Source of the DNA: Thermoleophilia bacterium
GTDB lineage: Bacteria; Actinomycetota; Thermoleophilia; Gaiellales; Gaiellaceae
Assembly (NCBI GenBank): GCA_009694305.1
Contig: SHVL01000011.1
Coordinates: forward strand, 1 to 58,300
Length of the DNA: 58,300 nucleotides
Direction of reading: 5' to 3'
In this document: piece after piece, positions 17,494 to 26,194 of the stretch
How positions within the stretch are numbered: the stretch's first letter is position 1
How the letters are laid out: the number at the start of each line of letters is the position of its first letter
Notes under the pieces: model-generated
Told to the model about the DNA's origin: nothing
Seen by the model: only the letters and a program-made list of their open reading frames with translations
The model's database searches: none
Position numbers and translations under genes: made by a program

Positions 17494-18101
17494 GCGAGGT
17501 CGAACATGTCCAGCCTGGCCATCTTCTGAGCGAGCGTGAGGCGACGCTGCGAACCAGGGCCCTCGAGTCGCTGCTGCTCGAGAAAGGCGTCCTCGCGGAC
17601 GGTGCGGTCGACGCTGTCGCGGGTATCTACGAGAACGACGTCGGACCACTCATCGGCGCGAGGGTCATTGCGCACGCCTGGGTCGACCCGGCCTTCAAGG
17701 CGCGGCTACTTGCGGACGGGGGACGGGCGGTGAAAGAGCTCGGAATCACGGGCATCGAGGGCGACCACCTTGTCGTGCTGGAGAACACGCGAGACGTTCA
17801 CAACGTCGTCGTCTGCACCCTCTGCTCGTGCTATCCGTGGGCGCTGCTCGGCTTGCCGCCACGCTGGTACAAGAGCTACGCGTATCGGTCGCGGGTCGTG
17901 ATCGAACCACGGACCGTGCTCCGCGAGCTGGGCCTCGACGTGCCCGAGTCGGTCGAGATCCGGGTCTGGGATTCGAGCTCCGACATGCGCTACATGGTCC
18001 TGCCGGAACGACCAGCGAGAACCGAAGCGCTGGGGGAGGCCGAGCTCGCGGAACTTGTGACCCGCGAGGCGATGATCGGCATCGCTACCGTGTCAACTTG
18101 A
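17490..18101 (+). CDS. nthA: Nitrile hydratase alpha subunit, cobalt type
   Basis: The 203-aa metal-binding subunit. The claw-setting motif is C109-T-L-C112-S-C114 in VVCTLCSCYPW; Thr in the second place marks the non-corrin cobalt type (iron enzymes have Ser). The next block, LLGLPPRWYKS, and the following YRSRVVIEPR are standard. Two of the cysteines should be oxidised to sulfinate and sulfenate in the mature enzyme. Length is normal. It overlaps the beta gene and the activator gene by four bases each, so the three are translationally coupled. No cobalt permease is seen in the window. Confidence 0.95.
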   Translation: MSEVEHVQPGHLLSEREATLRTRALESLLLEKGVLADGAVDAVAGIYENDVGPLIGARVIAHAWVDPAFKARLLADGGRAVKELGITGIEGDHLVVLENTRDVHNVVVCTLCSCYPWALLGLPPRWYKSYAYRSRVVIEPRTVLRELGLDVPESVEIRVWDSSSDMRYMVLPERPARTEALGEAELAELVTREAMIGIATVST

Positions 18102-18478
18102 GCGGGCGGGCGATCGAGGGCGTCATCGCCGACATGGCCGGAAGCTCAGCCCTGCCGCGCCGCAATGGCGAGCTCGTCTTCTCCGCCCCATGGGAGAGCC
18201 GTGCCTTCGGCGTCGCGGTATCGCTCTGCCAGGAGGGAGTGTACGAGTGGGACGACTTTCGCAGCCTGCTGATCGACGAGATCGCTGCCCACGAGCCCGA
18301 AGACGGGGAGCACTACTACCAACGCTGGTTCGCATCGCTCGAACGCCTGTTGCTCGATCGGGAAGTCGTCACGGAGGCCGAGCTGACGGCGCGTTACGCC
18401 GAGTTCGAGGCCGACGTTGAGGCCGAGCATGGGCACGAGCACGAGCACGACCATACCGACGAGCGGCGCTCGACCTAG
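18098..18478 (+). CDS. Nitrile hydratase activator / cobalt subunit-swapping chaperone, His-rich tail
   Basis: A 126-aa beta-subunit-like accessory protein that in cobalt enzymes loads metal by swapping alpha subunits. ALPRRNGELVFSAPWESRAF and YYQRWFASLERLLL are the family blocks, and AELTARYAEFEADVE mirrors the beta-subunit helix. The start is taken as the TTG at 18098, giving a TTGA overlap with the alpha stop; the ATG at 18134 is the alternative and would trim 12 residues. The last 18 or so residues contain GHEHEHDH, a His/Glu/Asp tail that could hold cobalt. The tail is unusual for such a small activator. Confidence 0.88.
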   Translation: MSGRAIEGVIADMAGSSALPRRNGELVFSAPWESRAFGVAVSLCQEGVYEWDDFRSLLIDEIAAHEPEDGEHYYQRWFASLERLLLDREVVTEAELTARYAEFEADVEAEHGHEHEHDHTDERRST

Positions 18479-18504
18479 CGGATCGCGAACGGAGGAGACC
18501 CGAC

Positions 18505-20046
18505 GTGCTACGCAGGATCCAGCGAAGCGAGCTTCAGGCCTACGCGCGACAGGCGATGTTCACGATCAGCGACGACGAGCTGGACGAATTCCTCGAGCTG
18601 ACCGATCGCATGTGCGGGCTGATGGACGCGTTCGTCGACGAGCCGTTGCCCGCGCCCGTCAACATTGCGGCGCGACGCGACGTGGGCCGTCGACCGGAGG
18701 CTGGCGAGGACCCGCTCAACGCCGTCATCCGCTGGTGCTCCGTTAAGGCCGACGTCGAGGGGCCGCTCTCCGGCAAGCGCATCGGCCTCAAGGACAACAT
18801 GGCCCTGGCGGGCGTTCCGATGACGTACGCGTCTCGGATTCTCGGCGACTACGTGCCCGAGCAGGACTGCGTCCTCGCGGAGCGTGTCCTCCGGGCAGGC
18901 GGCGAGATCGTGGCGAAGCTGAACATGGATAGCTTCGCCTGGTCGGGTGGCGCCGAGACGAGCGACTTCGGGCCGACCCTCAACCCGTTCGACCCGACGC
19001 GGACGGCTTCCGGCTCGTCCGGTGGGTCGGCGGCCGCTCTCTTCTACGAGGGCATCGACATGACCTTCGGCACCGACCAGGCGGGATCGATCAGGCTGCC
19101 CGCGTCCTGGTGTGGCGTTCTCGGCCTCAAGCCGACGCACGGTCTCATCCCCTACACGGGCATATCGGCAATCGACCACACGTACGACCATGTCGGCCCG
19201 CTTGCACGCACCGTCGAAGAGCTTGCGCTCGTGCTCGCCGCGGTCGCCGGCAAGGACGAGTCCGACCCGCGCCAGCACGAGGTCGAGGTAGCCGACTACG
19301 TAGGAGCCGTCAGGGAGGCTCCCGACGATCTCAGGGGAATCACGATCGGTGTGCTCGTCGAAGGTTTCAGCCACGGCGGGCCGTCGGCGCCACCCGGGAC
19401 ACGGGAGAGTGCGGAGGCGACCCGCGCTGTGGTCGAAGAGCTGGGGCGGATAGGGGCAATGGTGCGTGAGGTCTCGGTCCCTGAGCATCTCTACGGCGCG
19501 GGCCTGATGTTCGCGGCGATCGCCGAGGGACAGACGGCGATGACGATGAGTTTCGGCAACGGCTACCATTGGCGTGGCCGCTACGCACCCGATCTCTCGG
19601 TCGCGCTCGGCCAGGGGCTGCGTTCGCGCGGCGACGAGCTGCCGCCCTCGCTGAAGATGGTGCTCCTGCTTGGCACCCACTTCCGCGAGCACTACTTCGG
19701 CTCGCTCTACGCGAAGGCGCAGAACATGACGCCAGCACTGCGTGAGGCCTACGACAGGGCACTCGCGGAGGTCGACGTGCTGGTGCTGCCGACGGCGACC
19801 CATTATGCGCACGTCTACAAGCCGGAAGCCTCCTTCTCGGAGCGAGTATTTCGCGGCGACTCGATGATCGGCAACACCGGCCCGTTCGACGCCACCGGGC
19901 ACCCGGCGCTCAGCATGCCTGCAGGCGAGGCCGACGGGCTCCCCGTAGGAGTCATGCTCGTCGGTCGGCACTTTGCCGACGCTCAGCTGCTCTCCTTCGC
20001 CCGAACGTACGAGCGCAGCCTGGGCTGGCGGCCGAGGCGCCAATAG
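18505..20046 (+). CDS. Amidase (amidase-signature family)
   Basis: A 513-aa amidase that would convert the amide from nitrile hydratase into acid and ammonia. The Ser-cisSer-Lys triad is complete: Lys in RIGLKDNMALAG (about 92), the cis-Ser in SGSSGGSAAAL and the nucleophile Ser in TDQAGSIRLPA (about 196). A helical N-terminal extension of about 90 residues matches Rhodococcus-type nitrile-pathway amidases. It starts with GTG at 18505 after GGAGGAG, 26 bases beyond the activator gene, so it belongs to the nitrile hydratase operon. Aliphatic amide specificity is inferred from context. Confidence 0.92.
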   Translation: MLRRIQRSELQAYARQAMFTISDDELDEFLELTDRMCGLMDAFVDEPLPAPVNIAARRDVGRRPEAGEDPLNAVIRWCSVKADVEGPLSGKRIGLKDNMALAGVPMTYASRILGDYVPEQDCVLAERVLRAGGEIVAKLNMDSFAWSGGAETSDFGPTLNPFDPTRTASGSSGGSAAALFYEGIDMTFGTDQAGSIRLPASWCGVLGLKPTHGLIPYTGISAIDHTYDHVGPLARTVEELALVLAAVAGKDESDPRQHEVEVADYVGAVREAPDDLRGITIGVLVEGFSHGGPSAPPGTRESAEATRAVVEELGRIGAMVREVSVPEHLYGAGLMFAAIAEGQTAMTMSFGNGYHWRGRYAPDLSVALGQGLRSRGDELPPSLKMVLLLGTHFREHYFGSLYAKAQNMTPALREAYDRALAEVDVLVLPTATHYAHVYKPEASFSERVFRGDSMIGNTGPFDATGHPALSMPAGEADGLPVGVMLVGRHFADAQLLSFARTYERSLGWRPRRQ

Positions 20047-20184
20047 CGGATGGACTCCACCGGCTGGCCGGAAACCGGCACGCCCGACCTGTCGCGGACG
20101 CTCTCGCGTTGGCACGTCGTTCGCTACTGTGATACCACTGTTATTGATGGCGGACGCTGCTCAGCGAGATCGCAGGCTGCGTCG

Positions 20185-22119
20185 TTGAGCCCATATCCGC
20201 TCTCGAGTGCAACTGGGCGAATCGGGACGGTTGTGCTTGCAAACCGCTTCACGCTATCCCCGATCCACACGATGCTGGCCGACGCCGCCGGGTACGTCAC
20301 GCCTTCGCTGCTCGAGTTCTATCGCGAGCGCGCACGCGGGGGTGCCGGGCTGGTGACGGTCGAGTATGCCTTCGTCGACAACTGGGCCAGCCAGTCCAAC
20401 GTCTCCCAGGTCTCGATTGCGAGCGACGCCTGCATACCGGGGCTCGCGCGCCTGGCGGAGACGATCTGGCAGGGCGGATCGCTAGCCGCCATCCAGCTCT
20501 CTCACGCCGGACGCCAACGCTTTCTCGGCGTCGACCCGATCGTCGCGCCCTCTCGCATTCCGTGGAAGGCTCTTGCCGAGGCTGGCGCACCGATACCCAA
20601 AGCGCTGACAGCCGAGGAGATCGCCACGATCATCGAGTCGTTCGCCGCCGCGGCTCGGAGAGCGAAAGAGGCGGGCTTCGATGTCCTCGAGCTCCACGCA
20701 GGGCACGGTGGGCTGATCAACCAGTTCCTCTCGCCGCTAGCCAATCGACGTAGCGACCTCTACGGCGGGTCACTTGACCAGCGCCAGCGCTTCCTGCTCG
20801 AGATTGTCCGCTCTATCCGCGCTGCTACAAGCGGCTCGCTCCCTGTGATCGCCCGGTTGAGCGCTGCGGAGGCGGGCCCCGGGGGCATCACCCTTGACGA
20901 GACGATCGCAACTGCCCGCCTGCTCGAAACCGAGGGTATCGCGGCGATCGATGTCTCGGCAGGCGACGTCCAGACCGTCCACTTGCAGGTCCAGCCGATG
21001 AATAGCCCGACTGCGGCCAATGCCCCGGCTGCCCGGATCGTCAAGGCCGCGATCGGGATTCCCGTTCTCTCCGCTGGCTCGATCACGACTCCAGAATTGG
21101 CGGAGGGAATCCTCGAGCGCGGCGACTGCGACTTCATCCGGCTCGGGCGCCCTCTGCTCGCCGATCCGGCGTTTCCCCGCAAGGTCACGTCCGGACGATC
21201 GGAGACGATCGTGCCGTGCATCCGCTGCAACGAGTGCCTCGACAGTGGAACGTCGATCCGGCACTTCGTGCGGTGTGCAGTCAACTTTCGTTGCGGCCGC
21301 GAGGCCTACGTCGGCGATGTCACCCCTGTTCGCTGCCCACGCTCGGTCGCCGTCATCGGGGGCGGCCCCGCCGGTCTGGAGGCCGCATACCTGGCGGCAG
21401 CTTCTGGCCACCGCGTCACGCTGTTCGAGCGGGAGCGGCTCGGCGGTAGCCTGAACAAGATCGCCCGCCCCGACTTCAAGGAGGAGCTCCTTCGGTTCCG
21501 GGACTTCCTGATCAACCGGATCGACGGGATCGTCGACGTGCGTGGCGCCGCGACGGCTGTGGACATCAGCTCGCTCGACCCGGAGATCGTCATTCTCGCG
21601 ACCGGGGCAAGGCCGCTCCTGACACCGCAGTCTGACACGCTACGACGGATAGACATCCGAAGTGCGACGGCGGAGTTGCCCGAGCTCGGGACAGCTCTGG
21701 TAGTCGAGGGCGGCGGCCGTTTTGCAGTCGAGGCGGCGCTGCACCTGGCGCGAGGCGGCAGAACCGTCAGCATCGTGCTCCAGAAGAACGAGCTCGCCAC
21801 GGACGTCGGCGCCCACACACGGGTGCCGCTCGTAGCCGACCTTGCAACTTTGAATGTCAACTGCTGGTACGGGTCGAGCGTGGTTGGGGGTGGTGATGGT
21901 TACTGTCACGTCCTTCGTCCGGGAGGCGAAGTGGAGCTACTCCGCTGCGACACCCTGCTGACGACAGGCTATGAGCCCGATCGTGCGGCCGACGCGGCGC
22001 TCGACGCAGGACCGTGGCAAACCATCTCGATCGGAGACTGTATTGCCCCGAGGCGAATCATCCACGCGATCGAGGACGCCAACGTCGCGGTGCGGAACCT
22101 TGCTCGAGTGGACAACTGA
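20185..22119 (+). CDS. OYE-type FMN/4Fe-4S/FAD oxidoreductase (copy 2)
   Basis: A 644-aa paralogue of the enzyme at 10327-12231, with the same order: OYE barrel (AIQLSHAGRQ, ELHAGHGGL), cluster Cys motif CIRCNEC followed by two more Cys, then FAD (IGGGPAGLEAA) and a second dinucleotide fold (VEGGGRFAVEAA). The start is uncertain. The TTG at 20185 aligns the N-terminus exactly with copy 1 (PLSSATGRIG against LLGSPGEISG) and is used here, though its ribosome site is weak. An upstream ATG at 20050 would add 45 residues with no family likeness. It follows the amidase by 138 bases and precedes a VOC gene by 27. Confidence 0.85.
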   Translation: MSPYPLSSATGRIGTVVLANRFTLSPIHTMLADAAGYVTPSLLEFYRERARGGAGLVTVEYAFVDNWASQSNVSQVSIASDACIPGLARLAETIWQGGSLAAIQLSHAGRQRFLGVDPIVAPSRIPWKALAEAGAPIPKALTAEEIATIIESFAAAARRAKEAGFDVLELHAGHGGLINQFLSPLANRRSDLYGGSLDQRQRFLLEIVRSIRAATSGSLPVIARLSAAEAGPGGITLDETIATARLLETEGIAAIDVSAGDVQTVHLQVQPMNSPTAANAPAARIVKAAIGIPVLSAGSITTPELAEGILERGDCDFIRLGRPLLADPAFPRKVTSGRSETIVPCIRCNECLDSGTSIRHFVRCAVNFRCGREAYVGDVTPVRCPRSVAVIGGGPAGLEAAYLAAASGHRVTLFERERLGGSLNKIARPDFKEELLRFRDFLINRIDGIVDVRGAATAVDISSLDPEIVILATGARPLLTPQSDTLRRIDIRSATAELPELGTALVVEGGGRFAVEAALHLARGGRTVSIVLQKNELATDVGAHTRVPLVADLATLNVNCWYGSSVVGGGDGYCHVLRPGGEVELLRCDTLLTTGYEPDRAADAALDAGPWQTISIGDCIAPRRIIHAIEDANVAVRNLARVDN

Positions 22120-22146
22120 GAATCCTGTGCGACGCAAAGGAGGAGC

Positions 22147-22506
22147 ATGATCACCAACATCCGGATGGCGACGATGGACGTCACCGACCAAGAGGCGGCA
22201 CTCGACTTCTACACCCGCAAGCTCGGGCTCGAGAAGTGGTTCGACATGACCCACGAAGGCTCGCGGTTCCTCGTCGTGCGGCCGGTCGGCACGACGTGCG
22301 GGATCATCCTCTCACACGCCCCCAGCAGGGCCGGCTCAGCCAAATGCGTGCTCGCGACAGATGACATGGAGTCCACCGCCCGCGAGTTTCTCGCTGCAGG
22401 CGGTACGTTCGTCCATGCGCCGGTAATGCAGCCCTGGGGGATTATCGAAGGAGAGCTTCGCGATCCGGACGAAAACGAGATCGTGCTTGTTCAGCCCCCC
22501 GGCTGA
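22147..22506 (+). CDS. Glyoxalase/VOC-superfamily protein
   Basis: A 119-aa single VOC protein made of two beta-alpha-beta-beta-beta modules (MATMDVTDQEAALDFYTRKL and the LRDPDENEIVLVQPP ending). The C-terminal Glu of DENEIVL is the usual metal ligand; the N-terminal module has Met/Thr-Met where many enzymes have His, so a complete metal site is not certain. An AAAGGAGGAGC site precedes the ATG by a few bases. Possible roles are an isomerase, a ring-cleavage dioxygenase relative or a binding protein. It is the last gene of the nitrile hydratase-OYE group and is convergent, 20 bases from the next gene. Confidence 0.8.
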   Translation: MITNIRMATMDVTDQEAALDFYTRKLGLEKWFDMTHEGSRFLVVRPVGTTCGIILSHAPSRAGSAKCVLATDDMESTAREFLAAGGTFVHAPVMQPWGIIEGELRDPDENEIVLVQPPG

Positions 22507-22526
22507 CCGCAGGGCCTCTGACGACA

Positions 22527-23504
22527 TCAGGAGAACGCGAGCGTCGCGAACGCGCTGATCGTCGCGCGCCGCTCAGGGCCGAGCGGGAACATCGAGACAG
22601 CGTCGATGCCGGTCCCACGAAGCCAGTCGAGTTTCGCAGCGAGTATGGCCGGCGACCCGGAGAAGGCGAGCTTTCGGACGACCTCGGACGGGAGCAGGCG
22701 TCCCGCCTCGACGGCGCCCTGAAACTCGCCACCGCCGAAGTTCGCCGCGACGGCCGCGATGAGCTCTTCCGAGAGGCCAGCCTTCCGGGCTATGTCCGGA
22801 ACGACCGACGCATACCAAGCGGCAAGCGGCCGCGCGGCGTCCAGCGCCTCATCCTCGTTCGGCCCGATCCGCCCGTGCAGGAAGCAGCAGGTGGCGAATT
22901 CGGCACGCACACTGCGGGCGCGACCAGCCTCGAGGGACTGGGTTGCGGCAGCGAGGGCATCTGGGAATAGGCCAGCCAGGAGCACGACTCCGTCGCCACA
23001 TTCGCCGGCCAGCTCGGTCGTCCGTGGGCCGCTCGCAGCGAGGTAGATCGGCGGCGGCTCGACGGGCGTCAGCAGCCCTCCACCCCAGAACCGCTGGGCC
23101 CCGACAACCTCGTCGGCGAGCGTCTCCCCACTCCACAGGCGGCGCATGGCCGTCATCGTATCCCTGAGCGTCTGCAGCTTCGCGGGGCGGAAGCCGAGCT
23201 CGAACACGGGACTGTCTCCGGCACCGAGACCGCAGATGTATCGGCCGGGCGCGAGCTGGCTGAGCGAACGGCCGAGGTTCGCGGTCACGCCAACGTGACG
23301 CGTCAGCGGGTTCGTAACGCCCACCCCGACCTTGAGGATTGTCGTCGCCTGCAACGCGATAGTCGCATAGACGTAGGCATCACCCGCATGCAGCGAGGAG
23401 TCGGTAATCCAGAGGTGATCAAAGCCGAGCGACTCGATCCAGGCGGCGAAATCGCCGAACCGCCGCGGATCTTCCAGGCCCTGAGTCACAATTCCGTAGC
23501 GCAT
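22527..23504 (-). CDS. F420/FMN-type LLM oxidoreductase (copy 2)
   Basis: A 325-aa luciferase-fold protein, the same length as its relative at 12239-13216. It has HLWITDSSLHAGDAYVYA, KVGVGVTNPLTRH, LSQLAPGRYICGLGAGDSP and PPPIYLAASGPRTTELAGE, all subgroup blocks. The start is the ATG at 23504 (MRYGIVTQG), although the frame stays open far upstream through non-conserved sequence. It is transcribed against the OYE-VOC pair, and its start is 178 bases from the divergent Liv-type binding protein. An OYE gene beside an F420-type LLM is repeated at 10327-13216. Function is a guess: hydride transfer to a heterocycle or imine. Confidence 0.82.
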   Translation of the reverse strand: MRYGIVTQGLEDPRRFGDFAAWIESLGFDHLWITDSSLHAGDAYVYATIALQATTILKVGVGVTNPLTRHVGVTANLGRSLSQLAPGRYICGLGAGDSPVFELGFRPAKLQTLRDTMTAMRRLWSGETLADEVVGAQRFWGGGLLTPVEPPPIYLAASGPRTTELAGECGDGVVLLAGLFPDALAAATQSLEAGRARSVRAEFATCCFLHGRIGPNEDEALDAARPLAAWYASVVPDIARKAGLSEELIAAVAANFGGGEFQGAVEAGRLLPSEVVRKLAFSGSPAILAAKLDWLRGTGIDAVSMFPLGPERRATISAFATLAFS

Positions 23505-23569
23505 CGGGAGCGCATCATACGGTGTCCCGGTCGCACCCGCCACCGTCGGGGCCGACGATATCTTCGTGC

Positions 23570-23599
23570 TTGACCTCCGAGTCGAGACTAAGATAGACT
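23570..23599 (+). promoter_or_regulatory. Candidate promoter of the Liv transporter/molybdenum hydroxylase operon
   Basis: TTGACC (23570-23575), an 18-base spacer and TAGACT (23594-23599) lie in the AT-richer part of the divergent gap. Each box matches four or five of six consensus bases. The leader to the binding-protein start would be about 75 bases. Confidence 0.4.
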
Positions 23600-23682
23600 T
23601 GAATACCCGGACAGTTCGGGTGGTTAGCACGCTAGTTTCCTTCACGATCACAACTACACCAACGCATTGAGAGAGGAGTATC

Positions 23683-25248
23683 ATGCAGAAGCAGATCTTC
23701 GCCATTGTCGGTATCGCTGCAGCCTTCGCGTTCGCCGCGACGAGTGTCAGCGCAGGCCAGACGCGAACGAACGCAGATACGTTGCGCATCGGTTTCCTTG
23801 GCTCCCTGAGCGGAGCCGGGTCGTCGCTCGGCCAGCCAAACCAGCTCGGCGCACTCGCGGCCATCAAGAGAATCAACGATGCGGGCGGAGTGAGCGGGAG
23901 ACTACTCGAACTCGTCTCTCGCGACACGAAGGGTGATCCGACCCTCGCGATCGATGTCGCTCGCGAGCTGAGTTCGGATTCGTCAATCCTCGCGATCTTC
24001 GGCCCAGACTTTTCGTCGAACGTGCGCGCAGCGCTACCTGTCTTGAACGCGGCAAAGATCGCATCGTACTGGAGCACGCCGGTTCTCACACCCGTGGCAG
24101 GCCGGGACAGCTTCGAGTTTGCCGGCTTCAATGCCCAGGAGGACACGTATCGCATCGGTCTTTCCTGGGCTGCACAGCGGAAGGGCATCAAGAAGATCGG
24201 CATTCTCGCCGCGAACGACACCACCGGCGAGGCGGGACTGGGTTCGCTGCGGAAAGTTGCCCCGGACTACGGGATTGAGATCGTCGCTGTTGAGCGATTC
24301 GACCTCACGGCGGTCGACGTGACGCCACAGATCCAGAAGATCGTGAGCGCTAGCGCTCAGCTGATGGCAACGGTCGTCACCGGATCGGCCTTCGGTGTCG
24401 TCCTGCGTGGCGTCAACCAGCTCGGCCTTCGCTACAAGCTGCCGATCTTCGGCTCCACCGGTACGTGCACTCTCGCTCTGAAGGACATTGTCAAGGGCGT
24501 CGAGCCGGGCCTCTATGTCTGCCCGACGCAGAAGGCACCCCTCTGGCAATCGCTGCCGGCAAACGACCCGCAGCTGCCCGAACTGACGAAACTCGCCGCG
24601 GCTATCGGGGGCGACAAGATCTCGATCAACTCCGCCCTCGGGTGGGACGTCATGCATCTGTACGCCCAGGCCATGACCCTGGCGGCAAAGGGCGGCTCGA
24701 TCACACGCCAGTCGATCCGCGATGCGCTCGCGTCCGGGACGATCAAGTTCAACGGAGCCGACAACAACTACCGCCTCACCGAGGCTGACCACCGAGGCAT
24801 CGCCTACTCCGACCTGGCACTCGTGCAGTCGACCAAGGAAGGCACAGTGCTGAAAGCGATCGCCACGGGTGAGTTCCGCTTGGTTTCGACTCCGTTCCTA
24901 GGTCCGGCGGGCTCGGCACCGCTTGGCAGCTTCGTCGCCTCCCTCGCGCGTACGGGCGGGTTCACCGAAGCACAGGGCGGAGATCTGAAGTGGACGCTAA
25001 CGTTCAAGGGCCTGACGGGAAGTGCCCTGACAGCCGAGTTGCGCGTCGGTACCGCTGCCGGCGCCGCCGGGCCGGTGCTCGTACCGTTGTGCAAGCCCTG
25101 CAAGGACGGCCAGTCGGGCACCACCAAGATACCCGGTAAGGCGGTGCTGCAACTCCTCAGCGGTGGTCGATCCCAGGTCTATGTGGCAATCAACACACAG
25201 ACCGCCCCGACCGGCGCGCTCCGCGGCCAGATAGTACTCGCGAAGTAG
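23683..25248 (+). CDS. Liv-type ABC substrate-binding protein fused to a C-terminal CHRD domain
   Basis: A 521-aa exported protein. Residues 1-26 are a signal peptide ending in SVSAGQ. Residues about 35-395 form a type I periplasmic-binding fold of the branched-chain amino acid/amide group (LRIGFLGSLSGAGSS, IFGPDFSSNVRAALPV, ILAANDTTGE). Residues about 397-521 are extra and match a CHRD domain: LKWTLTFKGLTGSALTAEL, AGPVLVPLC, a Gly/Thr turn, VYVAINTQTAPTGALRGQI. The usual AHIH of CHRD is replaced by AELR. A typical Liv-type binding protein lacks this domain. ATG at 23683 has GAGAGGAG upstream. It probably captures an amino acid, amide or aromatic ligand for LivHMGF. Confidence 0.85.
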   Translation: MQKQIFAIVGIAAAFAFAATSVSAGQTRTNADTLRIGFLGSLSGAGSSLGQPNQLGALAAIKRINDAGGVSGRLLELVSRDTKGDPTLAIDVARELSSDSSILAIFGPDFSSNVRAALPVLNAAKIASYWSTPVLTPVAGRDSFEFAGFNAQEDTYRIGLSWAAQRKGIKKIGILAANDTTGEAGLGSLRKVAPDYGIEIVAVERFDLTAVDVTPQIQKIVSASAQLMATVVTGSAFGVVLRGVNQLGLRYKLPIFGSTGTCTLALKDIVKGVEPGLYVCPTQKAPLWQSLPANDPQLPELTKLAAAIGGDKISINSALGWDVMHLYAQAMTLAAKGGSITRQSIRDALASGTIKFNGADNNYRLTEADHRGIAYSDLALVQSTKEGTVLKAIATGEFRLVSTPFLGPAGSAPLGSFVASLARTGGFTEAQGGDLKWTLTFKGLTGSALTAELRVGTAAGAAGPVLVPLCKPCKDGQSGTTKIPGKAVLQLLSGGRSQVYVAINTQTAPTGALRGQIVLAK

Positions 25249-25258
25249 TCATTCTCGT

Positions 25259-25290
25259 GCGGGCGGGGGCGTCCCTGAGCCCCCGCCCGC
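25259..25290. terminator. GC-rich hairpin between binding protein and LivH genes
   Basis: A perfect 12-bp stem, GCGGGCGGGGGC (25259-25270) with GCCCCCGCCCGC (25279-25290), closes an 8-base loop 10 bases after the stop codon. A partial terminator here would give more binding protein than membrane components, as is common in ABC importer operons. Confidence 0.7.
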
Positions 25291-25318
25291 TCTGATAAGT
25301 CAACGCGAGCTGACCACA

Positions 25319-26194
25319 ATGCACGAGTTCCTCACGATCATCGCTGGGGCATTGACCACGGGTGCGATCTACGCGCCAACAGCGCTTGCGCTGACCCTAG
25401 TGTTCAACGTCACCGGAATCTTGAACCTCGCGCAGGGCGAGTTCTACGTCATCGCACCCTTCGTCTCGCTCTACGTGATGAAGGCGTGGGGCCTGTCCGT
25501 GGGCTGGTCGTCTGTGATCGGCGTGATAACGGTCGTCGGCGTCGCCGGGCTGGTCTACCTCCTCGCCCTTGCGCCGCTGCGGAAGACGACGGAGGAGAAC
25601 CTCATCGTGATCACCCTCGCGCTCGCGTTCGTGCTCTCGGGCGCAGGCTTGCTCCTGTTCGGCCCAGATCCGCGCTTCGTGCCGACGTTCACCGGACTCG
25701 ACCCGATCAAGCTGCTCGGCGTCCCAGTGTCCAAGCAGTCGCTCTGGGTCGTCGGCGCGACCTTCGTTCTGCTCGTGGTGGTCTGGCTCTTCTTCATCCG
25801 GACGCGCTACGGAATCGCGATGCGCGCCGCCTCGGACAACTTGAAGGCCGCGCAGTACCTCGGGCTCGACGCTCGGAGGATGGGAATGCTGGCATTCATG
25901 ATGGGCGGCCTGCTCGGTGGGGTTTCGGGGGTCATCTCGACACCGCTCACGCTTCTCGACGTTGCGATGGGCCTCGGCATCCTGCTCAAGGCGTTCATCG
26001 CGGCCGTCATCGGTGGCTGGGGCAGCTATCTCGGCGCCGTGGTTGGGGCCTTCACGCTCGGGCTTGCCCAGGTCGTATCGGCCACATACCTGCCGACGCT
26101 GTACGGCGACGCCTTCACCCTCGGGCTGCTGCTCGTCATTCTCTTCTTGCGACCCTCCGGGATGATTCCCTCAAGGGTCGCGCGCACCGCGTGA
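25319..26194 (+). CDS. livH: Branched-chain-type ABC transporter permease LivH
   Basis: A 291-aa inner-membrane permease with about eight hydrophobic segments. GAIYAPTALALTLVFNVTGILNLAQGEF is the LivH start (only short parts matter: FNVTGILNLAQGEF). YGIAMRAASDNLKAAQYLGLD is the cytoplasmic coupling loop that meets the ATPase, and GLAQVVSATYLP is near the end. Length is normal. It overlaps the next gene by GTGA. It should pair with the LivM half of the following fused protein. Confidence 0.92.
   Translation: MHEFLTIIAGALTTGAIYAPTALALTLVFNVTGILNLAQGEFYVIAPFVSLYVMKAWGLSVGWSSVIGVITVVGVAGLVYLLALAPLRKTTEENLIVITLALAFVLSGAGLLLFGPDPRFVPTFTGLDPIKLLGVPVSKQSLWVVGATFVLLVVVWLFFIRTRYGIAMRAASDNLKAAQYLGLDARRMGMLAFMMGGLLGGVSGVISTPLTLLDVAMGLGILLKAFIAAVIGGWGSYLGAVVGAFTLGLAQVVSATYLPTLYGDAFTLGLLLVILFLRPSGMIPSRVARTA

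Noticed and set aside
16807-18478. Thiocyanate hydrolase instead of nitrile hydratase
   Set aside because: The beta and alpha subunits are separate and of nitrile hydratase length, with an activator gene and a downstream amidase; thiocyanate hydrolase has a different three-subunit layout.
18508-20115. 535-codon minus-strand open frame opposite the amidase
   Set aside because: It is a long antisense frame caused by high GC; it has His/Arg/Gly-rich low-complexity content and no family motifs, while the plus strand has a complete amidase triad.
20050-20184. N-terminal extension of OYE copy 2 from the ATG at 20050
   Set aside because: The 45 added residues have no family likeness, whereas the TTG at 20185 aligns exactly with the start of copy 1.
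25486-26190. Extension of the LivM-LivG frame upstream, inside livH
   Set aside because: The frame is open but its product is Arg/Pro-rich and unlike LivM; the conserved permease starts only after the GTG at 26191.
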